Origin: Fibrobacter sp. UBA4297
GTDB lineage: Bacteria; Fibrobacterota; Fibrobacteria; Fibrobacterales; Fibrobacteraceae
Length of the DNA: 64,000 bases
Direction of reading: 5' to 3'
Assembly (NCBI RefSeq): GCF_002394865.1
Contig: NZ_DGUZ01000019.1
Location: forward strand, 41,988-105,987
Of this stretch, positions 35,791 through 44,813 are shown piece after piece. Numbering within the stretch: the first letter of the stretch is position 1; each line of letters starts with the position of its first letter. A program made the translations under genes and the position numbers. The notes under the pieces are model-generated. The model was not told the DNA's origin, did not search any database, and worked only from the letters and a program-made list of their open reading frames with translations.

Positions 35791-35798
35791 TATATTAT
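35791..35798 (+). promoter_or_regulatory. -10 box (TATATTAT) for the thiC riboswitch transcript
   Basis: TATATTAT ends 2-4 nt before the riboswitch aptamer begins, so the transcript would start within or just before the aptamer. It matches the other TATATT boxes in the window. Confidence 0.5.
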
Positions 35799-35800
35799 AA

Positions 35801-35875
35801 GCGGGGTGCCTGCACACAATACGCGGGCTGAGATTATACCCCTTGAACTTGGTTCGTAATTGAACAAAAGGAACG
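35801..35875 (+). promoter_or_regulatory. TPP riboswitch (THI element)
   Basis: The conserved blocks are present in order: GGGGTGCC, a short stem, GGGCTGAGA (pyrimidine sensor), ATACCCCTTGAAC, then a variable arm and AAAAGGAAC. The last block overlaps the AAAGGA ribosome site of thiC (ATG 35879). Thiamine diphosphate binding would therefore be expected to hide the ribosome site, translational control. No separate terminator hairpin is seen. Confidence 0.92.
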
Positions 35876-35878
35876 AAT

Positions 35879-37495
35879 ATGTCTGAATCCAACGGCTTTT
35901 TCAAGCCTTTTCCGCAGTCTCGCAAGATTTATGTCCCCGGTAAGATTTTCCCGGATTTGAAAGTCGCCATGCGCGAAATTTCGCTCGACGACCCGAAATG
36001 CCCAGTGCTCCCTGTTTACGATACGAGTGGCGCTTATGGCGACCCCGACAAGACAATTGATGTAAAGAAAGGACTTGAACGCATTCGTGAACCGTGGATC
36101 CGCGAACGCTTGGAAAAAGACGGCGCCCACAAGACTCAGATGCAGTACGCCCGCGAAGGCGTCATCACTCGCGAAATGGAATACGTTGCCATCCGCGAAA
36201 ACCAGAAGATGGACGAAATTTTTGGCAGCAACGGTGATGCCATCACGCCGGAATTCGTGCGCAAGGAACTCGCCGAAGGCCGCGCCATCATCCCTGCCAA
36301 CGTGAACCACCCGGAATGCGAACCGATGATTATCGGACGTAACTTCCTCACGAAAATCAACTCCAACATCGGAAACTCTTCTGTCGCTTCTTCTATTGAA
36401 CAGGAAGTCGAAAAGATGGTTTGGTCCGTGCGCTGGGGTGCAGATACGGTGATGGACCTCTCGACCGGCAAGGACATCCACGAAACGCGCGAATGGATTT
36501 TGCGCAACAGCCCAGTACCTATAGGAACGGTGCCGATGTACCAGGCACTCGAAAAGGTGAACGGCATCGCTGACGACCTCACGTGGGAAGTGTTCCGCGA
36601 TACGCTTATTGAACAGGCCGAACAGGGCGTCGACTACTTTACGATCCACGCAGGACTTTTACTCAAGTACATTCCGTTTGCACTCGAACGCACGACAGGC
36701 ATCGTGAGCCGTGGCGGTTCTATCATCGCCCGCTGGTGCATGGTCCACAAGCAAGAGAACTTCCTCTACACGCACTTCGACGAAATCTGCGACATTCTCG
36801 CTAAGTACGACGTTTGCGTTTCTTTGGGCGATGGGCTGCGTCCGGGTTCCATTGCAGATGCAAACGACATGGCACAGTTCTCCGAACTCGATACGCTCGG
36901 CGAACTCACCGAAATCGCATGGAAGAAGGGCGTTCAGGTCATCATTGAAGGTCCGGGTCACGTGCCGATGCACAAGATTCGCGAAAACATGGACCGCCAG
37001 ATTGAAATGTGCCACAACGCACCGTTCTACACGCTTGGCCCTCTCACCACAGATATTGCTCCGGGTTACGACCACATCACGTCTGCTATCGGTGCTGCAA
37101 TGATAGGCTGGTTCGGTACCGCCATGCTCTGCTACGTGACGCCGAAGGAACACTTGGGCCTCCCAGACAAGAATGACGTGCGTGAAGGCGTGGTGACGTA
37201 CAAGCTCGCCGCCCATGCAGCTGACCTTGCCAAGGGCCACTTTGCAGCACACTTCCGCGATGACGCGCTTTCGCGCGCCCGTTTCAGCTTCCGCTGGAAC
37301 GACCAGTTCGCGCTTTCGCTCGACCCGGAACGCGCCGTAGAATTCCACGACGAAACGCTCCCGGGCAATGGCGCGAAGTCCTCGCACTTCTGCTCGATGT
37401 GCGGTCCGAAGTTCTGCTCAATGCGCATTTCTAAAGACATTCAGGAATACGTAAAGACCGGCAAGCTCGACCCAAACAGCGACCCGCTGAAGTAA
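35879..37495 (+). CDS. thiC: Phosphomethylpyrimidine synthase
   Basis: 538 residues. Radical-SAM enzyme turning aminoimidazole ribotide into hydroxymethylpyrimidine phosphate for thiamine. ThiC signatures: VSRGGSIIARWCMVH, VSLGDGLRPGSIADAND, IEGPGHVPMHKI, and the C-terminal cluster motif FCSMCGPKFCSM (C-x2-C-x4-C) that holds the 4Fe-4S cluster. The N-terminal domain is shorter than in E. coli (631 residues) but common in other bacteria. It is controlled by the TPP riboswitch directly upstream. No other thiamine gene follows; the next gene starts 41 bp later. Confidence 0.97.
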   Translation: MSESNGFFKPFPQSRKIYVPGKIFPDLKVAMREISLDDPKCPVLPVYDTSGAYGDPDKTIDVKKGLERIREPWIRERLEKDGAHKTQMQYAREGVITREMEYVAIRENQKMDEIFGSNGDAITPEFVRKELAEGRAIIPANVNHPECEPMIIGRNFLTKINSNIGNSSVASSIEQEVEKMVWSVRWGADTVMDLSTGKDIHETREWILRNSPVPIGTVPMYQALEKVNGIADDLTWEVFRDTLIEQAEQGVDYFTIHAGLLLKYIPFALERTTGIVSRGGSIIARWCMVHKQENFLYTHFDEICDILAKYDVCVSLGDGLRPGSIADANDMAQFSELDTLGELTEIAWKKGVQVIIEGPGHVPMHKIRENMDRQIEMCHNAPFYTLGPLTTDIAPGYDHITSAIGAAMIGWFGTAMLCYVTPKEHLGLPDKNDVREGVVTYKLAAHAADLAKGHFAAHFRDDALSRARFSFRWNDQFALSLDPERAVEFHDETLPGNGAKSSHFCSMCGPKFCSMRISKDIQEYVKTGKLDPNSDPLK

Positions 37496-37536
37496 ACTGA
37501 AACTCACCAAACCACTCGAGAGAATTGGAGGAGTCC

Positions 37537-39309
37537 ATGGAAAACGGAAAGAAAATTCTTAACGACTTCGTAAAGAGCAAATTCGCCGACCAGAATGAAC
37601 TGAAGAAGGCTTTGTTCCAAGCAGGCGTTGCAGCGCTTGACGAAGGCTGGACGTTCATGGACGCCACATTCCAGCTCGGTGGCAAAGCTCGCGACGAGGG
37701 GCTCTCGGCAGATGATGTCGAGAAGATTTTGCGCAACGCCTTCTCCGAAGAAAAGCGCCGTACCGAACGCGAAGCCGAACAAAAGGCAGCTGCTCAAGCA
37801 GCAGCGCAACCCGCACAAGCTCCACAGGCTCAAGCCGCCCAGGCACAGCCGGGCATGGCTCCGGGCTACGCTACGATGGGTCCAACAGTCATCTCACCGC
37901 TTTCGGCAACGATGATGCAACAGATGATTGCACTCGGTCTCGACAACCAGTCTCTTGAGCTGTTGCAGAACTTCAAGATTGACCCTGAAGCGCTCTCGAT
38001 TCCATGGCCCGCTCCAGACTGGCGCAAAGACTTTGCAAAGCTCTTGGCGGCTACGTTCAAACCCGACGAGACTGTTGAATTCAAGATTTCGAACACGCCA
38101 TCGGGTTCTCGCGAAATCGTCTCGAAGATTATCGCGCAAGACGAAGCGCTCAAGAAAATCATGAAGCAGCTCGACGGTCCGGACGGAGCGCTCCTCACGA
38201 TTAACGCAGTGAAAGGCGGCGCCGACGCTACCGACGAAAGCTGGCATTACCGTTACGTTGTCGTAGACAACCCAAAGATGACGCTCGCGAAGCAGCTCGC
38301 TTACTACAAGGCCTTGAATCTCCCCTGCGCCGCCCTTGTAAACACGGGCGCAAACTCCGTGCAGGCCTGGATCAAGATCGAAGCGCACGACCAGGAAGAA
38401 TACAAGGAACGTGTTGACTTCCTTTTCCAGACGCTTGAATCGCAGGGTTTCAAAGTCGATGACGGCAACCGCAATCCAAACCAGATGGTCCGCATGCCAG
38501 GCGTGCTCCGCAACGGCAAGCAGCAGTACCTCATCGCTTTGGAACAAGGTGCCAAGAACTTCACGGAATGGCGCGAATGGGCGGAATACTCACTTGACGG
38601 AAAGCCGCTTGTAGAACTTGCTAGCGATAGCGAAGAAGCCCCGAAAAAAGACCCCTGCATTATCGAGAACGTACTCCGCGCGGGTGAATTTTTCTTGTTC
38701 ACAGCTCCGCCGAAAAGCGGAAAGTCTCTTGCACTTATGGACATGGCACTTTCCATCTGCCACGGCGAAGACTGGCTCGGCAACACGACAAACGAAAACG
38801 ACGTTCTGTACATCAACTTGGAACTCACCAAGTCCGTGTTCTTGAACCGTCTCTTTTTGCTTGGCGAAAAACGCAACCTTGAACCCAACACGCTCAAATT
38901 CGGTTTCCTGAATCTCCGCGGCTCAGCGCTTACTCCGCTTGAAATCGCACAGCTCATTGCAAAGCGCATTCAAGGCGCCAAGAAGCTCGAAAATCACGAT
39001 TACAAGGTCGTCGTAATAGACCCGATTTCAGCCGTTTTGCACAACCCGAAATCTTCAAGACTCAGCGGTTCCCCGCACCAGATTCTGATGCAGATGGTCG
39101 ATTCGATTATCGCTCTCACGGGTTGCGCCGTTGTCACGTCCACAAACATTGGCGAATACCCCTACCTTGAATCGCGTGCCGACAGTGTCATTTCACTCAC
39201 GCCGGTTGAAGGTAGCCTAAACACGTACCAAATTAAGGGCTCGTTCCGCGAATTCCCGAAGACTCTCGCCCGCGAATGCTCCTGGATTTATCCTAGATTT
39301 GTAGTTTAA
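37537..39309 (+). CDS. RepB-primase-like / RepA (AAA_25) helicase-like fusion
   Basis: 590 residues from ATG 37537, chosen for the GGAGGAG just upstream. There is a short helical N-terminus and an Ala/Gln/Pro-rich linker at about 90-120. A region of about 185-350 resembles the RepB/archaeo-eukaryotic primase fold (YRYVVVDNPKMTLAKQLAYY, CAALVNTGANSVQAWIKIEA, QMVRMPGVLRNGKQ). A RecA-fold ATPase follows at about 375-560: Walker A APPKSGKSLALMD and Walker B YKVVVIDPIS. Such fusions usually start plasmid or phage replication. Here it sits in a chromosomal run with no plasmid genes. Its job in this setting is unknown. Confidence 0.75.
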   Translation: MENGKKILNDFVKSKFADQNELKKALFQAGVAALDEGWTFMDATFQLGGKARDEGLSADDVEKILRNAFSEEKRRTEREAEQKAAAQAAAQPAQAPQAQAAQAQPGMAPGYATMGPTVISPLSATMMQQMIALGLDNQSLELLQNFKIDPEALSIPWPAPDWRKDFAKLLAATFKPDETVEFKISNTPSGSREIVSKIIAQDEALKKIMKQLDGPDGALLTINAVKGGADATDESWHYRYVVVDNPKMTLAKQLAYYKALNLPCAALVNTGANSVQAWIKIEAHDQEEYKERVDFLFQTLESQGFKVDDGNRNPNQMVRMPGVLRNGKQQYLIALEQGAKNFTEWREWAEYSLDGKPLVELASDSEEAPKKDPCIIENVLRAGEFFLFTAPPKSGKSLALMDMALSICHGEDWLGNTTNENDVLYINLELTKSVFLNRLFLLGEKRNLEPNTLKFGFLNLRGSALTPLEIAQLIAKRIQGAKKLENHDYKVVVIDPISAVLHNPKSSRLSGSPHQILMQMVDSIIALTGCAVVTSTNIGEYPYLESRADSVISLTPVEGSLNTYQIKGSFREFPKTLARECSWIYPRFVV

Positions 39310-39330
39310 ACATTCAACACGATTATAAAG

Positions 39331-40725
39331 ATGTACAAACAGAACAATCGCTTTCCACGCCGCTCCGAAGGCAGCATTGCCCGTAACACCATGGGCAACA
39401 GAATCGGCAAACCCCTCGCCGGAGGCAAGTTCCACGCTTCCAGAAAATCCGATGTCCGCAAGGACGATGAACTCGAAGAAAAGAAGGCAAAGGCCGAAAA
39501 GCCAGTTGTCCGTAAAATTCTTTCGTTCGACGACATCAAGACCCAAGTTGCCGCATGGATGGAAAACGACCGCATTCCGGGAAAGTTGCAAGCCTGGTTC
39601 ACCGCTGATGCAACTCCTGAGAATTCCGACTGGAGAATTATCAAGGAATACCACGGCGCCCAGGAAAACCTGGTCATTGACGCACCGTCCCGCGACATGA
39701 AGCCGATTGAGCTCGTGAAGCGCGTCCTGGAGCAGCTCCACAAGGAACATTTGCGCATCTTCAAAAAGGCATTGCGCCAAATCTGGTTCCGCGCCACAGG
39801 CGACGGCCGCTTTGCGCTTCTCGTACAAGTGAATGTCAAAGGCAAGATTTCGGCACACGGCTACAAGACATTCGTCGACTTTATCGAACGCAACTGCCCC
39901 GAAGTTATCAGTTGCCACCAGATCCAGTGCTTACCGGACCGTCTCTTCGACCCCGCCGATGCACAGGGCATGAAGGTCGAATCCAAATGCTCCTTCGGCA
40001 GCAGCTTTATGCCAATTGCCTCAACCGGCTTTAGCATGCACGTTCTCGACTGGACGCCGCGCATCAAGGATGCATGGTTAAACCTCCCCGTACGCATCAA
40101 GGACGCCATCCACCCGAATCGCGAAGACCGTTTCTTTGAATTCTGCTCCGGATCCTCTTACGTTTCGGCATCGCTCGCCCCATTCTTCAAGCAAGTCGAA
40201 TCGCTCGACTGCCGCGAAGTGGCCATGCAGTCTTCCAAGCTGAACATCCGTAACCTTGTTACGCAGAACATGCGCTTCCACCGCAGCCACCTGGACGCCA
40301 ACTTCGTCTCGAAATTCTTCTCGAAGAGCGATAACGCCGAAGGCCGCTGGACGTTCTACCTGAACCTGGGCATAAACGACAATCTCACCTCGGAAATGAT
40401 TCTCACGCTCGCCGGTTCTCGCCCCGAACGCATCCTCCTCCAGACCGGGAACCTCGAAACAGCCTCCAAGGCCATCAAGGCTTTCCGTAACGAGGGCTAC
40501 ATGCTCCGCAAGAACATCCCGCTCTACATGGAACCGGGCCGCGGCACTTTTGAAATTCTCTTCTTGTTCGTGCCGGATAGAGTTGGCATTTTGGGTCAAA
40601 ACCCCGCCCTTGCACATCGTTCCCGCAATATCCAGCGTCCGAAAGAACGCCCCATGCGCTCGAATTCGTCGGATATTCCGCATTTTGTGCAAAAAACGCC
40701 CACTTTTAAGCAAAGAAAAGATTAA
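39331..40725 (+). CDS. TrmA/RlmD-like RNA methyltransferase fold, catalytic Cys absent
   Basis: 464 residues. A basic N-terminus is followed by a central region like RlmD (IWFRATGDGRFALLVQVNVK, then HQIQCLPDRLFDP). The SAM-domain motif I is FFEFCSGSSYVSASLAPFF, followed by LDCREVAMQSSKLNI. In active family members a D-P-P-R-x-G motif and a Y-V-S-C-N loop with the nucleophilic Cys follow. Here the first is replaced by FYLNLGINDN and the second reads RILLQTGNLETASKAI, with Gly in place of Cys. It probably cannot form the covalent uridine intermediate. It may bind RNA without methylating it, or work differently. It starts 21 bp after the RepA-like gene. Confidence 0.65.
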   Translation: MYKQNNRFPRRSEGSIARNTMGNRIGKPLAGGKFHASRKSDVRKDDELEEKKAKAEKPVVRKILSFDDIKTQVAAWMENDRIPGKLQAWFTADATPENSDWRIIKEYHGAQENLVIDAPSRDMKPIELVKRVLEQLHKEHLRIFKKALRQIWFRATGDGRFALLVQVNVKGKISAHGYKTFVDFIERNCPEVISCHQIQCLPDRLFDPADAQGMKVESKCSFGSSFMPIASTGFSMHVLDWTPRIKDAWLNLPVRIKDAIHPNREDRFFEFCSGSSYVSASLAPFFKQVESLDCREVAMQSSKLNIRNLVTQNMRFHRSHLDANFVSKFFSKSDNAEGRWTFYLNLGINDNLTSEMILTLAGSRPERILLQTGNLETASKAIKAFRNEGYMLRKNIPLYMEPGRGTFEILFLFVPDRVGILGQNPALAHRSRNIQRPKERPMRSNSSDIPHFVQKTPTFKQRKD

Positions 40726-40765
40726 ATTATTTAACAAATACCAAAATTTTTGCTTAGGGAATAGT

Positions 40766-41920
40766 ATGCGATTTTTAAAATGTGCTTCGATCTGTCTTGG
40801 TCTTTCGGCTCTGATTGCATCTGCCTATGTGGTAAAAAAAGGCGATACCCTCTGGGACTTGAGTGCCGAATTTTTAAACGATCCGTTCGCTTGGCCGGAC
40901 CTGTGGGAAAATAACAGGCACATCGAAGACCCGCACTGGATTTACCCGGGAGACTCCATCTATTTAGGCGATGGAGTCAATGAAGGTTACCGCCTCCCGA
41001 AAACGAGACCGTGCGAAGCGGCTGTCGCCGATTCCAACTTGCCCAAGGGCATCACCTCCGTCGGCTGTGACGAACGTGACGCCCGCAACGGCGATTTCGA
41101 GAACATGCTCGGAAACCTCCGCGACAAGGACAAGAAGCACAAGAAGAAAAAGGCTGCGGACACCTACCTTTATAAAAAGCGCCCAGCTCCGAAGATTTTC
41201 AACGGCTACTACCAGATTCTTGCCCCCGAAATCTACACGCTCGATTCCATCAAGAAGGACCAGCGTTTCTTCTCCATCCGCTCCGGAGAAAAGAAAGAAC
41301 CGATTATCCATATCCCAGAATCCGAAGTTATCGTAGGCATTGGCCGTAAGACAGATGCAAGCCTCAAGAAAGGCGACCTCGTCGAAATTCTGGATGCACG
41401 CGCAATTGAAGTGCCAACGCAAAAAGGCAAGAGCTTTGACAACTATGCATTGGTAAGACTCACGGGATATGCAAAGATTACCGCTATTGGCGACACGCTT
41501 TCTAGAGCGAAGATTGTCCAAAGCTTTAGGGAAATCAAGATGGACCATGCCAAGGCGCGTCTAAAACAACCGCTCAATGTTCTGAACGTAACTGGCTACA
41601 CAGCCGTTCCTGAAGCAAAGCTTGAAGAAATGGCTATGATCCGCTACACGATGGACCCGATGCTCATCATCGGCGCATACGCCTACATAATGGTGGACAA
41701 AGGTGCAAAGCAAGGGTACAATACCGGGGATGCCATCGCAATTTGGGAAGAAGACAAGTCCGATGCAGGCCTCCCTCCGAGACTTCTTGGACGCGGCATC
41801 ATCTCCAGAGCTTCCGATAACGAATCCACGGTTCTTGTTCGCGAAGTCTATTCGAACAGCCGTCGCATTGAAGTTGGAAACAAGGTATCCATAACTCATC
41901 AGGCAAACTTGGCTCAGTGA
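40766..41920 (+). CDS. LysM-domain envelope protein
   Basis: 384 residues from ATG 40766 (the frame is open further upstream but the signal peptide MRFLKCASICLGLSALIASA begins here). A LysM domain follows at once (YVVKKGDTLWDLSAEFLNDP, then NRHIEDPHWIYPGDSIYLG). It predicts binding to peptidoglycan glycan strands. The remaining ~300 residues are strand-rich, with RSGEKKEPIIHIPESEVIV and a late AYIMVDKGAKQGYNTGDAIA, resembling LysM proteins of unknown role in other Gram-negatives. The stop overlaps the next tiny gene (GTGA). It probably belongs to an operon with the kinase and regulator. Confidence 0.85.
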   Translation: MRFLKCASICLGLSALIASAYVVKKGDTLWDLSAEFLNDPFAWPDLWENNRHIEDPHWIYPGDSIYLGDGVNEGYRLPKTRPCEAAVADSNLPKGITSVGCDERDARNGDFENMLGNLRDKDKKHKKKKAADTYLYKKRPAPKIFNGYYQILAPEIYTLDSIKKDQRFFSIRSGEKKEPIIHIPESEVIVGIGRKTDASLKKGDLVEILDARAIEVPTQKGKSFDNYALVRLTGYAKITAIGDTLSRAKIVQSFREIKMDHAKARLKQPLNVLNVTGYTAVPEAKLEEMAMIRYTMDPMLIIGAYAYIMVDKGAKQGYNTGDAIAIWEEDKSDAGLPPRLLGRGIISRASDNESTVLVREVYSNSRRIEVGNKVSITHQANLAQ

Positions 41921-42033
41921 CAAAGAACTTATTAATTATAATAGGCATCGCTATTTCAATTCTAGCCATACTCATGGCTGGGAGTGTCCTGATACTCAAT
42001 TTTCCTGAACTGTCGGCGCATATTCCATTTTAA
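41917..42033 (+). CDS. 38-residue single-helix membrane peptide
   Basis: GTG at 41917 overlaps the TGA stop of the LysM gene (GTGA). The chain is KNLLIIIGIAISILAILMAG then SVLILNFPELSAHIPF, one long membrane helix and a short tail. It ends at TAA 42031-42033, 12 bp before the kinase ATG, and its stop region supplies the AAGGATGG ribosome site for the kinase. The overlap and position suggest a real coupled gene, perhaps a partner of the kinase, but there is no homology evidence. Confidence 0.5.
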   Translation: MTKNLLIIIGIAISILAILMAGSVLILNFPELSAHIPF

Positions 42034-42045
42034 GGATGGACGCCA

Positions 42046-44094
42046 ATGAGGATATCTCGTAGCAATTTACTCTTTCTTTCCTTTTTCGCAGGAGGAATTG
42101 TCTTACCGACGGCAATTCTTTCGTTCTTGAGTGTGAGAAACATCCAGAACGAGGCGTTCCTTGCGCAAAAGAACTATAACGAAAGCGTTGCTACATTCCG
42201 CGAACAGTGCGAATCGACAATCAGCAAGGAACAGAGCAAGATATTCCAGGAAGTCAAGTCAGCATCGCTGTACCTTTACGAACAACCGCACAGCCTGCTC
42301 GACTTCGGAAACGCTACACAGTTCAAGACGGTGAACGGCATCGAGGCAATGTTCCTGTACAACAACGGGACTCTCATCTACCCCGACATTTCGTCAAAGC
42401 ATTTCTCGAAAACATCGGACTATTCCAACAGCATCGCAAGCCAGTTCGAAAGGATGCTGTTCCGCGAAGATGTCACATCCGCCATGCCGCAGCCGGTAAG
42501 CCTCTCCAAGTCGGCCCGCCAACTGCGTTTTTCGTTTGAATCCATCGACGACCAGATCCAGAATATCCTTGGACTCATACGCATAGCCTACAAGACCAAG
42601 GACTACGACGAAGCACTTCGCCTTTTGAACATTCTCGAAGAGCACCCGCACCAGCAGGGCTACCTCCACTCGGACCTTACGCGTTCGGTGAACCTTTTGC
42701 ACTTTGAAATTCTTGTAGCGCAAAAGAAGCACAAAGAAGCCGAAGACTACACAATTGCGGTCTTAAACCAGTTTTTGCAAAGCGAAAACATCGAGAACCT
42801 CCCTTCGGCAAAGTTCTTTTTCGAAACGGCATTCACACAAATCCTCTCCTTTGAAAACTTAAGCCAGGAAAAGCGCGAAGCGTTCTGGAACCTGCGCGAG
42901 AACTTCAACCGACAACTTGGCTACATGGACATATTCTTCAACAACAAGGATATCGTCCAATCGCTATTGAACAGGGAAACAACGTCTAAGAGCGGCATCG
43001 ACATCATGAGCGACAACAAGTCGACGTTCATCAAGATGAGCTACCCGATTCTCTCGGGCGACCAGGTGGTGCTTGCCAAGGTAAACATCGATGAATACCG
43101 CGAGCGCATGCGCTCCAAGCTCAAAACATCCGCTCAAGGCTGGAAGGGGATTCCTTACTCCATCACCGAAGGTTCAGACAAAGCACTTATTCTAGGCCAT
43201 GTTTCAGACAGTTCCGCCGTACTCGCGCAAGTGACTTTGGACAAAGTTATCGCCTGGAACTTAACCTTGTACGAAAAGGGCTTAAGCGAAATCAAGAACG
43301 AGACACGCAAGCGCATGTTCCTCATGTACGGGCTTTTGTCTTTCTCGCTCATTACCGTGCTGCTCGGTTCCGTCGTGATGTTTAGATTCCTTACGCAAGA
43401 ACACAAGCTACTCGCCATGAAGGCAAACTTCCTTTCGAGCGTTTCGCATGAGCTCAAGACACCGCTCACCTCCATCAAGATGTTTGCCGAAATGATGGCC
43501 CGCGGACGCGTACAGAAAGTCGAAAAAGTGCAGGAATATTCAGGACTTATCGGCAAAGAAGCAACCCGCCTTGAAAACCTCATTGGCGCCATTTTGAACT
43601 ACACGCGCATGGAACACGGCAAGGGCGGTTTCCACTGGGAAAAGCTCGACTTTTCGGCCTGCGTGCAGAAGGTCTTTGATAACGTAGAAGACATTGGCGT
43701 CGAAAAAGGCCTGATGTTCCATACAAAAATTGAGCCGAACCTATTCGTCATTGGCGATTACACCGCTCTTTACAGCTTAGTACAAAACCTTATCGAAAAC
43801 GCAATTAAATACACAAACGCTCCAGGCGACATCACGATAACCGTTTCTCCAGACGAAGATAGAATCGTTTTCTCCGTGGCAGATACGGGTATAGGCATTC
43901 CATCGTCAGAGCAAAAAAATATATTTAATGATTTTTATAGAGTCGGTGACGAGATGACGCGCAGCACAAAAGGTTCCGGCCTAGGTCTTGCCATTGTAAA
44001 ACGCGTAGCCGAGACCCACAAGGCGACCATTTCTCTCACCAGCAAACCCGGCAAAGGCTCCACCTTTACCGTAAGATTCAAAAAGGCAGAATGA
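42046..44094 (+). CDS. Sensor histidine kinase
   Basis: 682 residues. Membrane helix at about 7-27, a large ~400-residue extracytoplasmic sensor region, a second helix at about 425-448, then the kinase. HisKA: FLSSVSHELKTPLTSIKMFA (phospho-acceptor His). ATPase: LVQNLIENAIKYTN (N box), FSVADTGIGIPSSEQ (G1), FNDFYRV (F box) and STKGSGLGLAIVKRV (G2). The sensor region has no named fold I recognise; part looks helical (EALRLLNILEEHPHQQGYLH). Its stop overlaps the response regulator start (ATGA), so the pair is cognate. Upstream LysM and mini-membrane genes suggest a cell-wall signal. Confidence 0.93.
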   Translation: MRISRSNLLFLSFFAGGIVLPTAILSFLSVRNIQNEAFLAQKNYNESVATFREQCESTISKEQSKIFQEVKSASLYLYEQPHSLLDFGNATQFKTVNGIEAMFLYNNGTLIYPDISSKHFSKTSDYSNSIASQFERMLFREDVTSAMPQPVSLSKSARQLRFSFESIDDQIQNILGLIRIAYKTKDYDEALRLLNILEEHPHQQGYLHSDLTRSVNLLHFEILVAQKKHKEAEDYTIAVLNQFLQSENIENLPSAKFFFETAFTQILSFENLSQEKREAFWNLRENFNRQLGYMDIFFNNKDIVQSLLNRETTSKSGIDIMSDNKSTFIKMSYPILSGDQVVLAKVNIDEYRERMRSKLKTSAQGWKGIPYSITEGSDKALILGHVSDSSAVLAQVTLDKVIAWNLTLYEKGLSEIKNETRKRMFLMYGLLSFSLITVLLGSVVMFRFLTQEHKLLAMKANFLSSVSHELKTPLTSIKMFAEMMARGRVQKVEKVQEYSGLIGKEATRLENLIGAILNYTRMEHGKGGFHWEKLDFSACVQKVFDNVEDIGVEKGLMFHTKIEPNLFVIGDYTALYSLVQNLIENAIKYTNAPGDITITVSPDEDRIVFSVADTGIGIPSSEQKNIFNDFYRVGDEMTRSTKGSGLGLAIVKRVAETHKATISLTSKPGKGSTFTVRFKKAE

Positions 44095-44813
44095 TTATGC
44101 AGCAACACAGAATTCTCATTGTTGAAGACGAAGAAATCATCCGGCTAGGGCTCCAGGACAACTTTGAGCTCGAAAACTATGAAGTCGAAACGGCTTGTGA
44201 CGGCGAAGAAGCAATCGCCAAGACAGACTCGTTCCAACCGCACCTGATTTTGCTGGACGTGATGCTTCCGAAGAAGAGCGGTTTTGAAGTCTGCCGCCTC
44301 ATTCGCAAGAAGCACCCGGAATGCATCATCATCATGCTCACGGCAAAAACCGAAGAAACGAGCAAAGTCGCAGGACTTGACATGGGCGCCGACGACTACG
44401 TGACAAAGCCGTTCTCGATTCTGGAACTTTTGGCACGCGTAAAAGCGTTCCTCCGCCGTATTGACTTGCAGTCGCAAGCAAGCCCGACAAAGCAGCTTGC
44501 CTCCGTCGATGCCATTGATTTTGCCGACATTCATTTGGACTTCAAAAAATTCGTCGCCACAAAGGCAGGTGTTCCGCTTGAACTTTCCACAAGAGAATTC
44601 CAGATTCTCAAGTACTTCTGGCAGCGCCGCGGCGAAGTCGTCTTGCGCGAAGACTTGCTGCAAGACCTTTGGGGATACACGCCCGACAACATGCCCTCCA
44701 CGCGAACGATTGACAACCATATCGTGAATCTGAGACGTAAACTCGAGGACGACCAGGCGAATCCGAAAATCATCCTTTCAATCCGTGGAGCAGGCTACAA
44801 GTTCGATGCTTAA
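44091..44813 (+). CDS. OmpR-family response regulator
   Basis: 240 residues. Receiver domain: RILIVEDEEIIRLGLQDNFE (acidic pocket), HLILLDVMLPKKSGFEVCRL (phospho-Asp), IIMLTAKTEE (Thr) and DDYVTKPFSILELLARV (Lys). A winged-helix DNA-binding domain follows: LSTREFQILKYFWQRRGEVV, then STRTIDNHIVNLRRKLED and IRGAGYKFDA. ATG 44091 overlaps the kinase stop; an ATG at 44097 is an alternative. The next gene overlaps its end by 8 bp. Transcription factor of the pair; targets unknown. Confidence 0.95.
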   Translation: MIMQQHRILIVEDEEIIRLGLQDNFELENYEVETACDGEEAIAKTDSFQPHLILLDVMLPKKSGFEVCRLIRKKHPECIIIMLTAKTEETSKVAGLDMGADDYVTKPFSILELLARVKAFLRRIDLQSQASPTKQLASVDAIDFADIHLDFKKFVATKAGVPLELSTREFQILKYFWQRRGEVVLREDLLQDLWGYTPDNMPSTRTIDNHIVNLRRKLEDDQANPKIILSIRGAGYKFDA

